A stretch of 38,820 nt of DNA from JBMNQH01 sp050944035 (GTDB lineage: Bacteria; Bacillota; Clostridia; Oscillospirales; Oscillospiraceae). This document shows, one piece after another, positions 11,783 through 19,519 of the stretch. The DNA lies in assembly GCA_050944035.1 (NCBI GenBank), contig JBMNQH010000015.1, positions 1-38,820 of the forward strand, in the 5' to 3' direction. Under the pieces are notes generated by a model, which saw only the letters and a list, made by a program, of their open reading frames with translations, did no database searches and was not told the origin of the DNA. Every line of letters begins with the position of its first letter. Position 1 is the first letter of the stretch. The position numbers and the translations under genes are program-made.

Positions 11783-12220
11783 ATGAACTATAAAGACCGC
11801 CTGATTCCAGAACTGAAAACCTTACAGGACAAGCGGGAAGCGCTGATAAATATACCGGAACAGATCAAAATTCTTGAAATGCGGTATGGGGCATTGAGAG
11901 CGGCGCGGACGGATGCACAGCCTGTAAGCGGTGACATAAGCCGAAGGGAAAACGATCTGCTTTGCAACATTGCAGAGCGTGATACGCTAAAAGCAGATCT
12001 TACAGCAGTACAGCGGGAAGTTGATTTGATGGACGGGGCACTGAGCAAACTAAGCGAGATGGAACAACGTGTGATTGACTATGCCTATATCAACCGGCGC
12101 AAGAACTATATAGAGCAATTGTGCGAAGAACTTGGGTATGAAAGGACGCAAGTGTATAGAATTAAGGATGCTGCGTTGATTAAGTTAGCAAGGAAATTGT
12201 ACGGGAAAGTTGAACTTTGA
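11783..12220 (+). CDS. Late transcription regulator, sigma-70 region 4-like (DUF1492/ArpU-like)
   Basis: The 145-residue protein has a long N-terminal coiled-coil-like part (RLIPELKTLQDKREALINIP...) and a C-terminal helix-turn-helix like sigma region 4: LSEMEQRVIDYAYINRRKNY, EQLCEELGYERTQVYRIKDA. Proteins of this kind sit just before the terminase genes of many Firmicute phages and activate late transcription. ATG 11783 follows AAAGGAG. A candidate target promoter with direct repeats lies immediately downstream of its stop, supporting the late-activator role. Confidence 0.8.
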   Translation: MNYKDRLIPELKTLQDKREALINIPEQIKILEMRYGALRAARTDAQPVSGDISRRENDLLCNIAERDTLKADLTAVQREVDLMDGALSKLSEMEQRVIDYAYINRRKNYIEQLCEELGYERTQVYRIKDAALIKLARKLYGKVEL

Positions 12221-12275
12221 AAAGATGGGAAAAAGATGGGACGTTTTTTCAAAGTAAGTGTGCTACAATGGTAGC
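12221..12275 (+). promoter_or_regulatory. Probable activator-dependent late promoter
   Basis: The extended -10 TGCTACAAT (-10 box TACAAT at 12264-12269) has no good -35. Instead a direct repeat AAAGATGGGA lies at 12221-12230 and 12232-12241, spaced 11 bases (one helical turn), at the place where an activator would touch polymerase. The -10 also sits in a small inverted repeat GCTAC-AATG-GTAGC (12262-12275). The preceding gene encodes a region 4-like regulator, so this is probably its target and the start of the late transcript. Confidence 0.6.
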
Positions 12276-12370
12276 ATGAATAAGTTTGGTTGATTCAGCA
12301 GTGAATGAATACATTCATTCCTGCTTATCAACCAAACCAGCGCCTGCGGGAAAACCGGGGCGCTGGTTTT
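12276..12370 (+). ncRNA. Structured leader or small RNA of about 95 bases ahead of the terminase genes
   Basis: Between the putative start site (about 12276) and the terminator end (12370) the RNA would fold into a long hairpin: 12284-12310 pairs with 12313-12337 over about 24 base pairs with two small bulges and a 2-base apex (GTTTGGTTGAT.../...ATCAACCAAAC). The intrinsic terminator follows directly, and its left arm (12334-12344) shares four bases with the foot of the long hairpin. It could be an attenuator controlling late genes or a short phage RNA. No protein start lies inside it that looks used. Confidence 0.5.
12334..12370 (+). terminator. Intrinsic terminator ahead of the small terminase gene
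   Basis: An 11-base perfect stem AAACCAGCGCC (12334-12344) / GGCGCTGGTTT (12359-12369) with an inner CGG-GAAAA-CCG fold is followed by TTTTATAT. It stands 30 bases before the terminase small subunit start, so late transcripts must read through it or start again, which implies control at this point. Confidence 0.75.
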
Positions 12371-12399
12371 ATATCAATATAAGTATGAGAGGTGGTGTT

Positions 12400-12822
12400 A
12401 TGGCTGCACGGCTGACAGATAAGCAGAAAAAGAAAATCATTGCTGATTATGCTGTACTTGGCAGTTATAACGCTGTTGCAAAACTACATGGCATATCAAA
12501 AGATACAGTAAAACGGACCGTCCAAAATTGCGGGGATTTCGCCAAAAAAGCGCAACAGAAAAAAGAGCAAAACACAGCGGATATTTTGGCTTACATGGAA
12601 AGCAAGCGGAGTATTGTGTGTGAGATATTGGGCAAGGGGCTGGAAGCCCTGAATAGCCCGGAAAAGCTGAAAGAAGCAACCCCGGCGCAGATCACAACGG
12701 CAATGGGGACGCTGATTGATAAATGGACTGCAATCGGTGGAGGCCCGAAAGACACAGCAGAAGAGGACGGACTGAGCAGGAGCCTGAAAGAAATGGCAGA
12801 GGAGTTGGAGAACGATGAATGA
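12400..12822 (+). CDS. terS: Terminase small subunit (HTH-containing)
   Basis: A 140-residue protein starting at ATG 12400 after AGAGGTG. The N-terminal region (LTDKQKKKIIADYAVLGSYN, AVAKLHGISKDTVKRTVQNC) is a helix-turn-helix for recognition of the packaging site. The central helices (IVCEILGKGLEALNSPEKLK, TPAQITTAMGTLIDKWTAIG) are the oligomerisation part common in small terminases. It lies before the large subunit, separated by one gene, and is the first gene of the late operon. An in-frame extension upstream runs through the hairpins and is not credible. Confidence 0.75.
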   Translation: MAARLTDKQKKKIIADYAVLGSYNAVAKLHGISKDTVKRTVQNCGDFAKKAQQKKEQNTADILAYMESKRSIVCEILGKGLEALNSPEKLKEATPAQITTAMGTLIDKWTAIGGGPKDTAEEDGLSRSLKEMAEELENDE

Positions 12823-13681
12823 ACAAGCGTGTTTGTTTGATGACAATGCAGCAGAATACAACGCATTTGTTGAAAAATTCAAACCGAAGAAAACGACAGA
12901 TGATTGCTACACTCCACCCCTTGTATATGATGCGATACGGGATTGGGCTTGCAATGAATACGGGATTGATCCGGATTCCATCGTAAGGCCGTTTTATCCT
13001 GGCGGTGACTATGAGCATTACGAGTATCCGGACGGATGCGTTGTTTTGGACAACCCTCCTTTTTCAATTCTGTCTAAAATCTGCGAATTTTTCCTAGATC
13101 GAAATATCCCGTTTTTCTTGTTTGCGCCGAGCCTGACCGCATTTTCCGGGAGAAGTGTGGTTATGCGGATGAATCACATCATCTGTGATGCGGATATTGT
13201 TTACGAAAACGGCGCTGTTGTCCGTACTGCATTTGTCACAAGCTTTGGTGGAGACATTATAGCGCAGACTGCTCCCGGGCTTGGGAAAGCGATTGAAGAT
13301 GCCGTTGAAAAAATCAAGGCGGAAACGCGGCGAGAACTCCCGAAATATACATATCCGGATCACATCCTAACCGCTGCTATGCTGCAACGATATTCTAAGT
13401 ACGGGATTGATTTTTCTGTGAAGCGCGAAAACTGCCAGGTCATTTCGAAACTGGACGCGCAAAAAGAAAGTGGGAAATCAATCTTTGGCGGAGGGCTTTT
13501 GTTGTCCGACGAATCCGCCGCAGAACGAGCAGCCGCAGAACGAGCAGCCGCAGAACGAGCAGCCGCAAAACGAGCAGCCGCAGAACGAGCAGCCGCAGAA
13601 CGAGCAGCCGCAGAACGAGCAGCCGCAACTGTGTGGCAATTATCAAGCAGAGAGCTTGAAATTGTGGCAGCATTGAAATGA
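12815..13681 (+). CDS. DNA methyltransferase-like phage protein with Ala-rich repeat
   Basis: A 288-residue protein. Residues 27-110 hold DDCYTPPLVYDAIRDWA, VRPFYPGGDYEHYEYPDGC and VVLDNPPFSILSKI; the last has the N-P-P-F form of motif IV of N6-adenine methyltransferases. A clear SAM-binding glycine loop is not seen, so activity is uncertain. I recall this protein in many clostridial phages. Residues about 235-270 are seven AAERA units, then VWQLSSRELEIVAALK, which I take as the genuine C-terminus. It overlaps terS (8 bases) and terL (ATGA). It may modify phage DNA around packaging. Confidence 0.6.
   Translation: MNEQACLFDDNAAEYNAFVEKFKPKKTTDDCYTPPLVYDAIRDWACNEYGIDPDSIVRPFYPGGDYEHYEYPDGCVVLDNPPFSILSKICEFFLDRNIPFFLFAPSLTAFSGRSVVMRMNHIICDADIVYENGAVVRTAFVTSFGGDIIAQTAPGLGKAIEDAVEKIKAETRRELPKYTYPDHILTAAMLQRYSKYGIDFSVKRENCQVISKLDAQKESGKSIFGGGLLLSDESAAERAAAERAAAERAAAKRAAAERAAAERAAAERAAATVWQLSSRELEIVAALK
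13517..13627. repeat. Tandem 15-base coding repeats
   Basis: Seven copies of GCCGCAGAACGAGCA (one variant with AAA for GAA), 13517-13621, and a partial copy follow each other without gaps. They code AAERA in the gene's frame. Because 15 is a multiple of three, copy changes keep the frame. A second frame is also open across the array and would code PQNEQ. Confidence 0.9.
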
Positions 13682-14883
13682 TTAGCCCCAAACAAAAGAA
13701 AATCCTCGCTTTCCCTTATTCCAAATATGACGCTCTGATTTGTGACGGCGCTGTGCGTTCTGGTAAGACCTCTATTATGACAGTTGCCTTTATCGACTGG
13801 GCAATGCGGGAGTTCAGTGGCCAGCGGTTCGGAATTTGTGGGAAAACAGTTGACAGTGCCACAAAGAACATTGTAATGCCTTATATTTCCATGACCTATG
13901 CAAAAAGACGATATACCATGCGTTGGCGGCGGTCAGACAAAGTGCTGGAAGTCCGCCGCGGAGCTATTAAAAACTATTTTGAAGTATTCGGCGGAAAAGA
14001 CGAAAGCAGTTTCATGCTGATACAAGGCCGCACGCTGGCGGGAATTCTGGTGGATGAAGTTGCTTTGATGCCGCAATCGTTTGTACAGCAGGCAATGACA
14101 CGATGCTCTGTAGATGGCGCGAAGCTGTGGTTTTCCTGCAACCCGGCAAATCCGCAGCACTGGTTTTACACAGACTGGATTCAACGGCACAGAGAGCGCA
14201 ACGCCCTGTATCTGCGCTTTGCCATGGAGGACAACCCGTCTCTGTCACAAAAGGTGCTGAATGACTATAAAAACCGTTATTCCGGCGTATTCTACCGGCG
14301 GTATATCCTCGGCGAATGGTGTCTTGCTGAAGGGCTTGTCTATGATTTCGGGGAAGATAACATCACAGACGAGGTACCGAAAAGCGGTGAATATTACATC
14401 AGCATCGACTATGGCACACTGAACCCGTTTTCGGCAGGCCTGTGGTGTGTTGCAGGCGGGAAAGCCGTGCGTATTAGAGAATATTACTATTCCGGTCGTG
14501 AAGGACAGCAGATGAAAACCGATGCAGAATACTGTGATGCAATAGAGACGCTGGCGAGAGGCTACAGAATACGGCGTGTGATCGTAGACCCTTCGGCGGC
14601 GTCTTTTATTGCAGCATTGCGCAAGCGGGGCTTTCTGGTACAGCAAGCGAACAACAGCGTGCTGGACGGTATTCGGCATACAGCAGTCTATTTGCGAGAC
14701 GGAATTATTAAGATTCATCGGTCTTGCACAGACAGCATTCGTGAGTTTGGCCTGTATCGATGGGATGAGAAATCTACAGATGACAGGGTCATTAAGGAAA
14801 ACGACCATGCAATGGACGACATCCGGTATTTTGCCAATACCGTACTGCAAAACAATAGGATCACAGCTGCACGCCGCATTTGA
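13678..14883 (+). CDS. terL: Terminase large subunit (ATPase and nuclease)
   Basis: A 401-residue PBSX/SPP1-type large terminase. The ATPase has Walker A GAVRSGKT (24-31) and Walker B ILVDE (123-127, catalytic Glu127), with the coupling motif WFSCNPANPQHWF (151-163). The nuclease has ISIDYG (Asp244), VIVDPS (Asp304) and NDHAMDDIRYF (Asp376-Asp381 region), the usual RNase H-like acid set. It drives DNA into the prohead through the portal and cuts the concatemer. The start overlaps the previous stop as ATGA. Confidence 0.96.
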   Translation: MISPKQKKILAFPYSKYDALICDGAVRSGKTSIMTVAFIDWAMREFSGQRFGICGKTVDSATKNIVMPYISMTYAKRRYTMRWRRSDKVLEVRRGAIKNYFEVFGGKDESSFMLIQGRTLAGILVDEVALMPQSFVQQAMTRCSVDGAKLWFSCNPANPQHWFYTDWIQRHRERNALYLRFAMEDNPSLSQKVLNDYKNRYSGVFYRRYILGEWCLAEGLVYDFGEDNITDEVPKSGEYYISIDYGTLNPFSAGLWCVAGGKAVRIREYYYSGREGQQMKTDAEYCDAIETLARGYRIRRVIVDPSAASFIAALRKRGFLVQQANNSVLDGIRHTAVYLRDGIIKIHRSCTDSIREFGLYRWDEKSTDDRVIKENDHAMDDIRYFANTVLQNNRITAARRI

Positions 14884-14893
14884 GGTGGGTTGT

Positions 14894-15052
14894 ATGTGTA
14901 AACATAATTGGGGCAAAGTGAACGATGTCAAAGTATGCAGGATCTGCGGTCTTGTTATCAATAGCCTGACCGGGCAAATCATGTTTGACCGGAATTTTCC
15001 GAACGAGGGTCACAGGAAGAAGAACAGAAAACATATAAGGGGCAAAAAGTAG
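14894..15052 (+). CDS. Small zinc-finger-like protein between terminase and portal
   Basis: A 52-residue protein from ATG 14894 with GAGGTG 6 bases upstream. It codes MCKHNWGKVNDVKVCRICGL and a basic end (HRKKNRKHIRGKK). Cys2, His4 and the Cys-x2-Cys pair could form a small zinc site. Function is unknown. Its stop shares one base with the portal GTG, so the two are translationally linked. Confidence 0.62.
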   Translation: MCKHNWGKVNDVKVCRICGLVINSLTGQIMFDRNFPNEGHRKKNRKHIRGKK

Positions 15053-16653
15053 TGAGAACCAAAGAACAGACTTATCCAGATTTTTCTGCGGAGCTTGAAG
15101 CGCTGCGCGATGGCGGTTTCACGGTTGAGCTGTTACAGAAAATCATAGAAAAGCATCAAGCCAATGCAGGGTATAATCGGAAATTGTATGAACGGTACCA
15201 AGCGCTGGATTCCTGTGTACCGATCTTCGAGAGAATACCAAGATTCGAGGGTGACGAGGAACCGATCAACAATAAAATCAACAATGACTTCTTTGGAGAA
15301 ATTGTTGATTTTAAAACCGGCTATTTTGCTGGAAAGGCAATTGGCTACAGCTATAGCAGAGGCGATGAGATCGAGGATGCAACAGGCAGCAAAGCAGCTA
15401 CACAAGAAGCGTCGAAAGCACTGACAGACTTTGTTGTCCGCAACAATATGTATGACAAAGACACAGAGCTGACCAAAAATGCCGCAATTTATGGGTATTC
15501 CGGTCGGCTTTTTTATATTGACCCGGATGGCAATGAACGGTGTCTGGTTGTTCCGGGCTATGAAACCATCGTACTAAGCGGGACAGATATCACAGAGCCG
15601 GAATATGGGGTTCGGTACTATTCCACAACAGACATGGATGGCAATGAACGGTGGAAAGTAGAGTTCTATGATGAGAAAACGGTCCGATATTTTTCAGGAG
15701 AGCTGTCGAACCTGTCGGAATCAGAACCGGAGCAAGCCCATATGTTTGACTCTTGCCCGTTGCAGGGAATTCCAAACAACAAAGAACTCATTGGAGACGC
15801 CGAAAAAGTAGTCTCTTTAATCGATGCCTATGACCGAACCGTATCAGATAACAGCAATGACATTGAATCTTTTTCCAGCGCCTATATGGTATTTGAAAAC
15901 GTGATGCTCGATGAAAATGAAATGCAGAAAGCCCAACATTCCGGGGCTATTCAGTTCAATTCGACAAATGGCGGAAAAGTCTACTACCTGACGAAAGATG
16001 TGAACGACACGTTTACAGAGAATCATCTCAAGCGGTTGGAGAATAACATCTACCGATTTTCCAAGACACCGAATCTGTCCGATGAAAAATTTGGAGAGGC
16101 CAGCGGTATCAGTCTGAAATTCAAACTGACCGGACTGGAAACCAAATGCGGCATGTTCCAAGCGAAGATGGTTTCTGCAGGAAACTATATGTTCAAGCTT
16201 CTGGCGTCAAGTTGGGCAAAGAAACGCATTGCGGTTGATCCTTTGCAATGTTATATGGATTTTCAGCGCAATTTCCCGCTGGATATCATCAGCGAAGCGC
16301 AGGCTGTACAGGCCATGATTGCAAGCGGGCTGCCGAAGGAAATTGCCTACGATCAGTATTCGTTTGTGGACGATCTGGATTATGTGATGCAACTGATTGA
16401 TGACGAGAAAAATGGTATTCCATCGTTGCTGGATGATGATGTAGAAGCAGATGGAAATCAGGCAACGGACAGCGATCTGAACAAAGCATCAAGCACCATA
16501 CTGAATGGTGCGCAGATAACTGCGCTGACCGGCATTATCCAACAAGTACAGGCGGGCGTGTTGAGTCGAGAAGCCGCGATCAATATTACTACTTCGGCAT
16601 TAGGCGTGCCCCGGGAGAGCGCAGAGATGATGATCGAAGAAAAGTCATCCTGA
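15052..16653 (+). CDS. Portal protein, SPP1 gp6-like
   Basis: The 533-residue protein starts with GTG 15052 behind AAGGGG. It has the SPP1-type portal layout: an N-terminal region with LYERYQALDSCVPIF and NNKINNDFFGEIVDFKTGYF, a central clip/wing region (AAIYGYSGRLFYIDPDGNER), and a C-terminal helical region (FGEASGISLKFKLTGLETKC, then QMIDDEK-type helices and a crown rich in Gln/Ala). Portals form the dodecameric entry for DNA. Position between large terminase and MuF protein is exactly the SPP1 order. Confidence 0.93.
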   Translation: MRTKEQTYPDFSAELEALRDGGFTVELLQKIIEKHQANAGYNRKLYERYQALDSCVPIFERIPRFEGDEEPINNKINNDFFGEIVDFKTGYFAGKAIGYSYSRGDEIEDATGSKAATQEASKALTDFVVRNNMYDKDTELTKNAAIYGYSGRLFYIDPDGNERCLVVPGYETIVLSGTDITEPEYGVRYYSTTDMDGNERWKVEFYDEKTVRYFSGELSNLSESEPEQAHMFDSCPLQGIPNNKELIGDAEKVVSLIDAYDRTVSDNSNDIESFSSAYMVFENVMLDENEMQKAQHSGAIQFNSTNGGKVYYLTKDVNDTFTENHLKRLENNIYRFSKTPNLSDEKFGEASGISLKFKLTGLETKCGMFQAKMVSAGNYMFKLLASSWAKKRIAVDPLQCYMDFQRNFPLDIISEAQAVQAMIASGLPKEIAYDQYSFVDDLDYVMQLIDDEKNGIPSLLDDDVEADGNQATDSDLNKASSTILNGAQITALTGIIQQVQAGVLSREAAINITTSALGVPRESAEMMIEEKSS

Positions 16654-16673
16654 TCAGATAGGAACCCACGACA

Positions 16674-18257
16674 ATGGCGAAAGATCTTGACTATTATCTT
16701 GCGCAGGCAAGAAGGATTGCGGAGCATCGAGAGGCCGGAGCAGAGAAGAAAATCCGGAAGCTGTACAAGGCCATGCTAAAGGACTTGCAGCAGTTTATGA
16801 GCGAGACATACATACAATATGCAGAGGATGACAGGCTGACCTATGCCATGCTGCAAAAGGCGGGATATGACGCGCGGTTTCTGGATGAGATTGAACAGCG
16901 TTTGAACATTGCAACACCGGCCGCGGCAAAGCAGCTGTGGGAGCTTGTAGAAGAAACTTATACCGCTGCATACGATGGCATGATCCGCGGCGTGCAAAAG
17001 GTTGCACAAGGCGAACCGCTGGAAGAAGTGTTTGCGGAATTCGTTGCAATCACGCCAGAACAGATCAAAGCGGCTGTTGAAAACCCGATTAGTGGGCTTA
17101 CGTTAAGTGACACACTCGAAAAGAATCGGCGCGACATAATTTACAGCATCAAACGCGAAATCGGCGTTGGACTTATGAATGGAGACCGATACACAACAAT
17201 GGCAAGACGGATCTCGGAACGGCTTGACGGCGATTATAAAAAGGCGGTCAGAATAGCACGTACAGAAGCACGTCGTGCGCAGGAAGCGGGGAACAATGAT
17301 GCAGCCACAAGCGTCGATGAAGCCCTGAAACGCGGCACGACAGGCCTGCGGTTCGTGAAGGTATGGAAAACCTTGCAGGATGAACGAGTGCGCCCACAGA
17401 GGACTAGAAAGGGCAAGAAGGGCTGGAAAACAACGATGGGCCGCGGGGCGAACCACATGAGGTTGAACGGCCAGACGGTATTACAAGACGAACCGTTTGA
17501 CTTGGGCGACGGCGTGACGGCAGTGGCTCCATTACAAAGCGGCGTTGCAGCACATGACATCGAATGCCGATGCTATGTATCAAGAATAATGATGACGGAC
17601 GCGGAGTTCTTCGAGGCCACTGGGCGGCATTTCCCAGAGAATGGAACACGTGGAGCGGCAGCCTCGGACTTAAACATTCAACGACCAAATAATGAGATAA
17701 CTTCCTATAACAAAGCAGCAGACTACACCATAGATATTCCAGGGTTACCAGATGAAGTAAACAAAGGCCTGTCTAAAGCCTGTGAAAATGTTGCCAAGTT
17801 GGGAACAGAGCGTAACAGAGAGGTATTAAATCTTGTTGACCTATCAAATGGGAAAGCCATCTTTGTTGAGATTGGCGAAGAAGGCGAAGTTGGCGGATTT
17901 GATTTTTGGCAGTTCATCGAAAAGCACCCAGATGGTAAGTTTGCTTTTGTTCACAATCACCCAACAGATGGTTTCCTATCATCTACAGATATGCAAACCT
18001 TTATGAGCACTCCAGAAATTGCGTGTATGATTGCGGTAAGCAACGATGGATTAAAAAGGATTGCTTATGGCAATGTAAAGACTAATGAAATGTTACAATT
18101 ATTATATGATGAAGAAGTTACAGTCTTGCGGCAAAAATTAAGAAATGGTATAATACAAGACACAGATTACACGTTCGAGTTAGAAAAGCTGTTGGTAGAG
18201 AACGCTATAAAAGATTTTGCAAACCTTGGTTTTTGGGAGGTAGATGGGCGTGTCTGA
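16674..18257 (+). CDS. MuF-type minor head protein with C-terminal JAB/JAMM-like toxin-type domain
   Basis: The 527-residue protein has two parts. Residues about 1-305 are a SPP1 gp7/MuF head morphogenesis domain: helical N-terminus, VRIARTEARRAQEAGNNDAA, VWKTLQDERVRPQRTRKG, and HDIECRCYV with Cys298 and Cys300. Residues about 345-527 are different and AT-rich. They contain FAFVHNHPTDGFLSSTDMQ with His427, His429, Ser436 and Asp439, the zinc-protease JAMM layout H-x-H...S-x2-D, with a possible upstream catalytic Glu in AIFVEIGEEGEVG. MuF proteins with variable C-terminal toxins are known in temperate Firmicute phages. The next small gene is a candidate immunity partner. Confidence 0.85.
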   Translation: MAKDLDYYLAQARRIAEHREAGAEKKIRKLYKAMLKDLQQFMSETYIQYAEDDRLTYAMLQKAGYDARFLDEIEQRLNIATPAAAKQLWELVEETYTAAYDGMIRGVQKVAQGEPLEEVFAEFVAITPEQIKAAVENPISGLTLSDTLEKNRRDIIYSIKREIGVGLMNGDRYTTMARRISERLDGDYKKAVRIARTEARRAQEAGNNDAATSVDEALKRGTTGLRFVKVWKTLQDERVRPQRTRKGKKGWKTTMGRGANHMRLNGQTVLQDEPFDLGDGVTAVAPLQSGVAAHDIECRCYVSRIMMTDAEFFEATGRHFPENGTRGAAASDLNIQRPNNEITSYNKAADYTIDIPGLPDEVNKGLSKACENVAKLGTERNREVLNLVDLSNGKAIFVEIGEEGEVGGFDFWQFIEKHPDGKFAFVHNHPTDGFLSSTDMQTFMSTPEIACMIAVSNDGLKRIAYGNVKTNEMLQLLYDEEVTVLRQKLRNGIIQDTDYTFELEKLLVENAIKDFANLGFWEVDGRV

Positions 18258-18507
18258 CTTTTATGTTGCACCACAGATGAAAGAAAACCCTTTTTATTAC
18301 GATGGGATTAGACAAGATGAGTACTTAACTGAGTATATGTATTATCATGAGTGTATCGCGGAGCGTTTCAAAAACGGACCTTATAAGCCGCTGGTATGTC
18401 AGTTAAGAGATGGCGAGATTGATAGGATCCCGGAGAAGTATAAACGGTTTTGTCTAGATCCGAATTGGGACAGTGGCTTAAAGAATGATCTGAAACAAAA
18501 AAAATAA
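18244..18507 (+). CDS. Small protein after the MuF-JAB gene, candidate immunity protein
   Basis: The 87-residue protein (MGVSDFYVAPQMKENPFYYD..., YMYYHECIAERFKNGPYKPL, FCLDPNWDSGLKNDLKQKK) is rich in Tyr/Phe and acidic patches and belongs to no family I recognise. It overlaps the MuF-JAB gene by 14 bases and shares its AT-rich composition, and a strong terminator follows, so the toxin-type domain and this gene look like one transferred unit. ATG 18244 is only 3 bases from GGGAGG; GTG 18250 (MSDFYVAP...) has better spacing and may be the true start. Immunity function is inferred only from position. Confidence 0.6.
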   Translation: MGVSDFYVAPQMKENPFYYDGIRQDEYLTEYMYYHECIAERFKNGPYKPLVCQLRDGEIDRIPEKYKRFCLDPNWDSGLKNDLKQKK

Positions 18508-18516
18508 TACAATCAT

Positions 18517-18548
18517 AAAACCCGACTGGCTTTTCCCAGTCGGGTTTT
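18517..18548 (+). terminator. Strong intrinsic terminator after the MuF/immunity pair
   Basis: A 13-base perfect stem AAAACCCGACTGG (18517-18529) / CCAGTCGGGTTTT (18536-18548) with a CTTTTC loop ends in TTTTGTT. The A-run on the other side lets it work in both directions. It separates the portal/MuF transcript from the Ig-like cassette. Confidence 0.88.
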
Positions 18549-18595
18549 GTTATGCCCAAATACAGGGACGAAATGAAAAGACAGGAGGAACATAA

Positions 18596-19516
18596 TTGAG
18601 TATCCAGAGCGTACAGGCTACGATCAACGGCACGCCATACGTGCTGACATACAACGGAACCAACGGTAAATGGGAAGCCACGATCACGGCGCCCAACAAA
18701 TCTTCCTATCCGCTGGACGGGCACTATTATCCCGTGACACTGAGTGCGGAGGATGATGCGGGCAATACCGCCACCGCCACCGTAACGCATGCCACAGTAG
18801 GCGAGTCCCTGAAACTGGTTGTCAAAGAAAAGGCTGCGCCGACGATCACGATCACCGCACCGACTGCGGGCGCCTATCTCACAAGCAACAAACCAACGAT
18901 TACCGCACAGCTCCGCGACGACGACAGCGGCGTGGACATTTCCACCCTGTCCTTGCAGGTGGACAGCGGCACAGCCGTTGGCAGCAACGCTTCCGGCATG
19001 ACCTGCACCGCCGTCACGGGCGGGTATGACATTTCCTATACGCCAACCACCGCGCTGGATGATGGACAACACACGGTTAAAATCACCGCAGACGACCATG
19101 ACGGCAACACGTCCGCACAGGCAAGCGTCACGTTCAAAGTGGACACCGTACCGCCTACACTGTCGGTCACTTCGCCTACTGACAATCTGGTTACAAACAA
19201 GACTTCCGGCACTGTTATCGGTACGACAAACGACGTGACCAGCAGCCCCGTCACAATCACGATCACGCTCAACGGCATCGACCAGGGCGCGGTGACGGTA
19301 GGAACGGATGGAGCCTTCAGCAAAGCATTGACCTATTCCGAAGGCGAGAACACGATTGTCGTTACGGCTACGGATGCAGCAGGCAAAACATCTTCCGTGA
19401 CCCGTACCGTTACCATCAACACCAAAGCGCCGAAGTTCACCGCGGTTGAGATCGTGCCGAACCCGGTTGACTGCGGCGATACTTATGTTATCAAGGTAAC
19501 AGTCACGGAAGGATAA
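18596..19516 (+). CDS. Ig-like-domain phage surface protein
   Basis: The 306-residue protein starts at TTG 18596 behind AGGAGG. It is built of about three bacterial Ig-like units: residues 1-75 (SVQATINGTPYVLTYNGTNG, AEDDAGNTATATVT), 80-180 (TITITAPTAGAYLTSNKPTI, DDGQHTVKITADDHDGNTSA) and 185-285 (TLSVTSPTDNLVTN, TVTINTKAPKF). A short end, VEIVPNPVDCGDTYVIKVTV, resembles the start of the 20083 protein. Ig-like domains on virions bind sugars on bacteria or mucus. It lies in the head module, so it may decorate the head; tail attachment is also possible. Confidence 0.8.
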   Translation: MSIQSVQATINGTPYVLTYNGTNGKWEATITAPNKSSYPLDGHYYPVTLSAEDDAGNTATATVTHATVGESLKLVVKEKAAPTITITAPTAGAYLTSNKPTITAQLRDDDSGVDISTLSLQVDSGTAVGSNASGMTCTAVTGGYDISYTPTTALDDGQHTVKITADDHDGNTSAQASVTFKVDTVPPTLSVTSPTDNLVTNKTSGTVIGTTNDVTSSPVTITITLNGIDQGAVTVGTDGAFSKALTYSEGENTIVVTATDAAGKTSSVTRTVTINTKAPKFTAVEIVPNPVDCGDTYVIKVTVTEG

Positions 19517-19519
19517 CGC

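Noticed and set aside
13470..13676. Alternative frame coding PQNEQ repeats within the methyltransferase-like gene
   Set aside because: No start signal, and the AAERA frame ends in a plausible C-terminal segment and an ATGA junction with terL. Kept only as a remark in the findings.
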